Source: Asanoa siamensis (GTDB lineage Bacteria > Actinomycetota > Actinomycetes > Mycobacteriales > Micromonosporaceae). Taken from it: 41,718 nt of DNA. The stretch spans positions 1-41,718 of the forward strand of contig NZ_BONE01000068.1 in the NCBI RefSeq assembly GCF_016862555.1, written 5' to 3'. The position numbers and the translations under genes are program-made. The notes under the pieces are model-generated. The model had not been told where the DNA came from and ran no database searches. It saw only the letters and a list, made by a program, of their open reading frames with translations. This document shows positions 41,680-41,718 of the stretch, piece after piece (position 1 is the first letter of the stretch; every line of letters starts with the position of its first letter).

Positions 41680-41718
41680 TTAACCTTCGTCGTCGCGGTC
41701 GTCGCGGTCGTCGCGGTC
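41680..41718 (-). CDS. Possible C-terminus of a minus-strand gene (partial)
   Basis: Read leftward from the window edge, a 9-bp repeat unit (41689-41718) translates in frame as DRDDRDDRDDEG and then stops with TAA at 41682-41680. An Asp/Arg-rich tail with an immediate stop is common in actinobacterial proteins, but only 12 residues are visible and the strand is a guess. GGGGCGGCCCC just beyond the stop could form a short hairpin. Confidence 0.35.
   Translation of the reverse strand, partial: DRDDRDDRDDEG

Overview
The window is about 41.7 kb of very GC-rich DNA with strong third-position G/C bias, frequent GTG/TTG starts and ATGA/GTGA stop-start overlaps. Gene content and order (moeZ; rpmG-hadA-hadB-tRNA-Trp-secE-nusG-rplK-rplA) indicate a filamentous actinobacterium, most likely of the family Micromonosporaceae. 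The family assignment is inference from gene order and sequence flavour; the genus cannot be fixed. It looks like ordinary chromosome: no phage, plasmid, CRISPR array or intact insertion sequence was seen.

Layout. 127-2272 (+): moeZ and a terpene-cyclase-like repeat protein. 2265-7930 (-): a run read leftwards, a sugar-type cation symporter, a PLP-dependent decarboxylase/lyase, nuoB, a short-chain dehydrogenase and a DUF2252 kinase-like protein. 8021-12272: a gamma-glutamyltransferase family protein (+), an alkyltransferase-like DNA repair protein (-), and proB-proA (+). A ~49-bp palindromic element occurs twice in inverted orientation, flanking the repair gene plus proB. 12269-14613 (-): an ECF-type sigma factor, a membrane protein overlapping it (putative anti-sigma) and a zinc-dependent sugar/alcohol dehydrogenase. 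Then a small CPSC protein (+) and a 2-oxoglutarate/Fe(II) oxygenase (-).

15894-28170 (+) is the core of the window: nuoC, nuoH and a SnoaL-like protein; a two-component module (histidine kinase, a second kinase-like membrane protein that has lost its ATP-binding motifs, and a NarL-type regulator); an unknown protein; a strong hairpin; then nuoI-J-K-L-M-N in overlapping order. With nuoB on the other strand ~11 kb away, this gives complex I subunits B, C, H, I, J, K, L, M, N but no A, D, E, F or G. It is therefore probably a second, incomplete complex I locus that must borrow or lack the quinone-site subunit NuoD and the NADH-oxidising module.

28533-33553: htpX and an MFS exporter separated by a large hairpin, then ~870 bp of degenerate ~48-bp GC-rich repeats without a credible gene, yajQ (-), tRNA-Tyr, a VOC protein and a HEAT-like protein (-). 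33723-36502 (+): a 65-residue exported peptide followed by a membrane GAF-GGDEF-EAL protein with a GSDEF signature. 36585-40738 (+): tRNA-Thr, tRNA-Met, rpmG, hadA, hadB, tRNA-Trp, secE, nusG, rplK, rplA and a textbook terminator. The last ~900 bp are non-coding-looking and repeat-rich: a 24-bp perfect inverted repeat, a diverged 169-bp tandem duplication, and at the very edge what may be the Asp/Arg-rich tail of a minus-strand gene.

Most likely new biology: (1) the two-component module inside the incomplete nuo locus, in which one sensor keeps a His-Asp pair but no ATP-binding site; (2) the inverted palindromic element around the repair gene and proB; (3) the exported peptide beside a cyclic-di-GMP enzyme; (4) the degenerate repeat fields.
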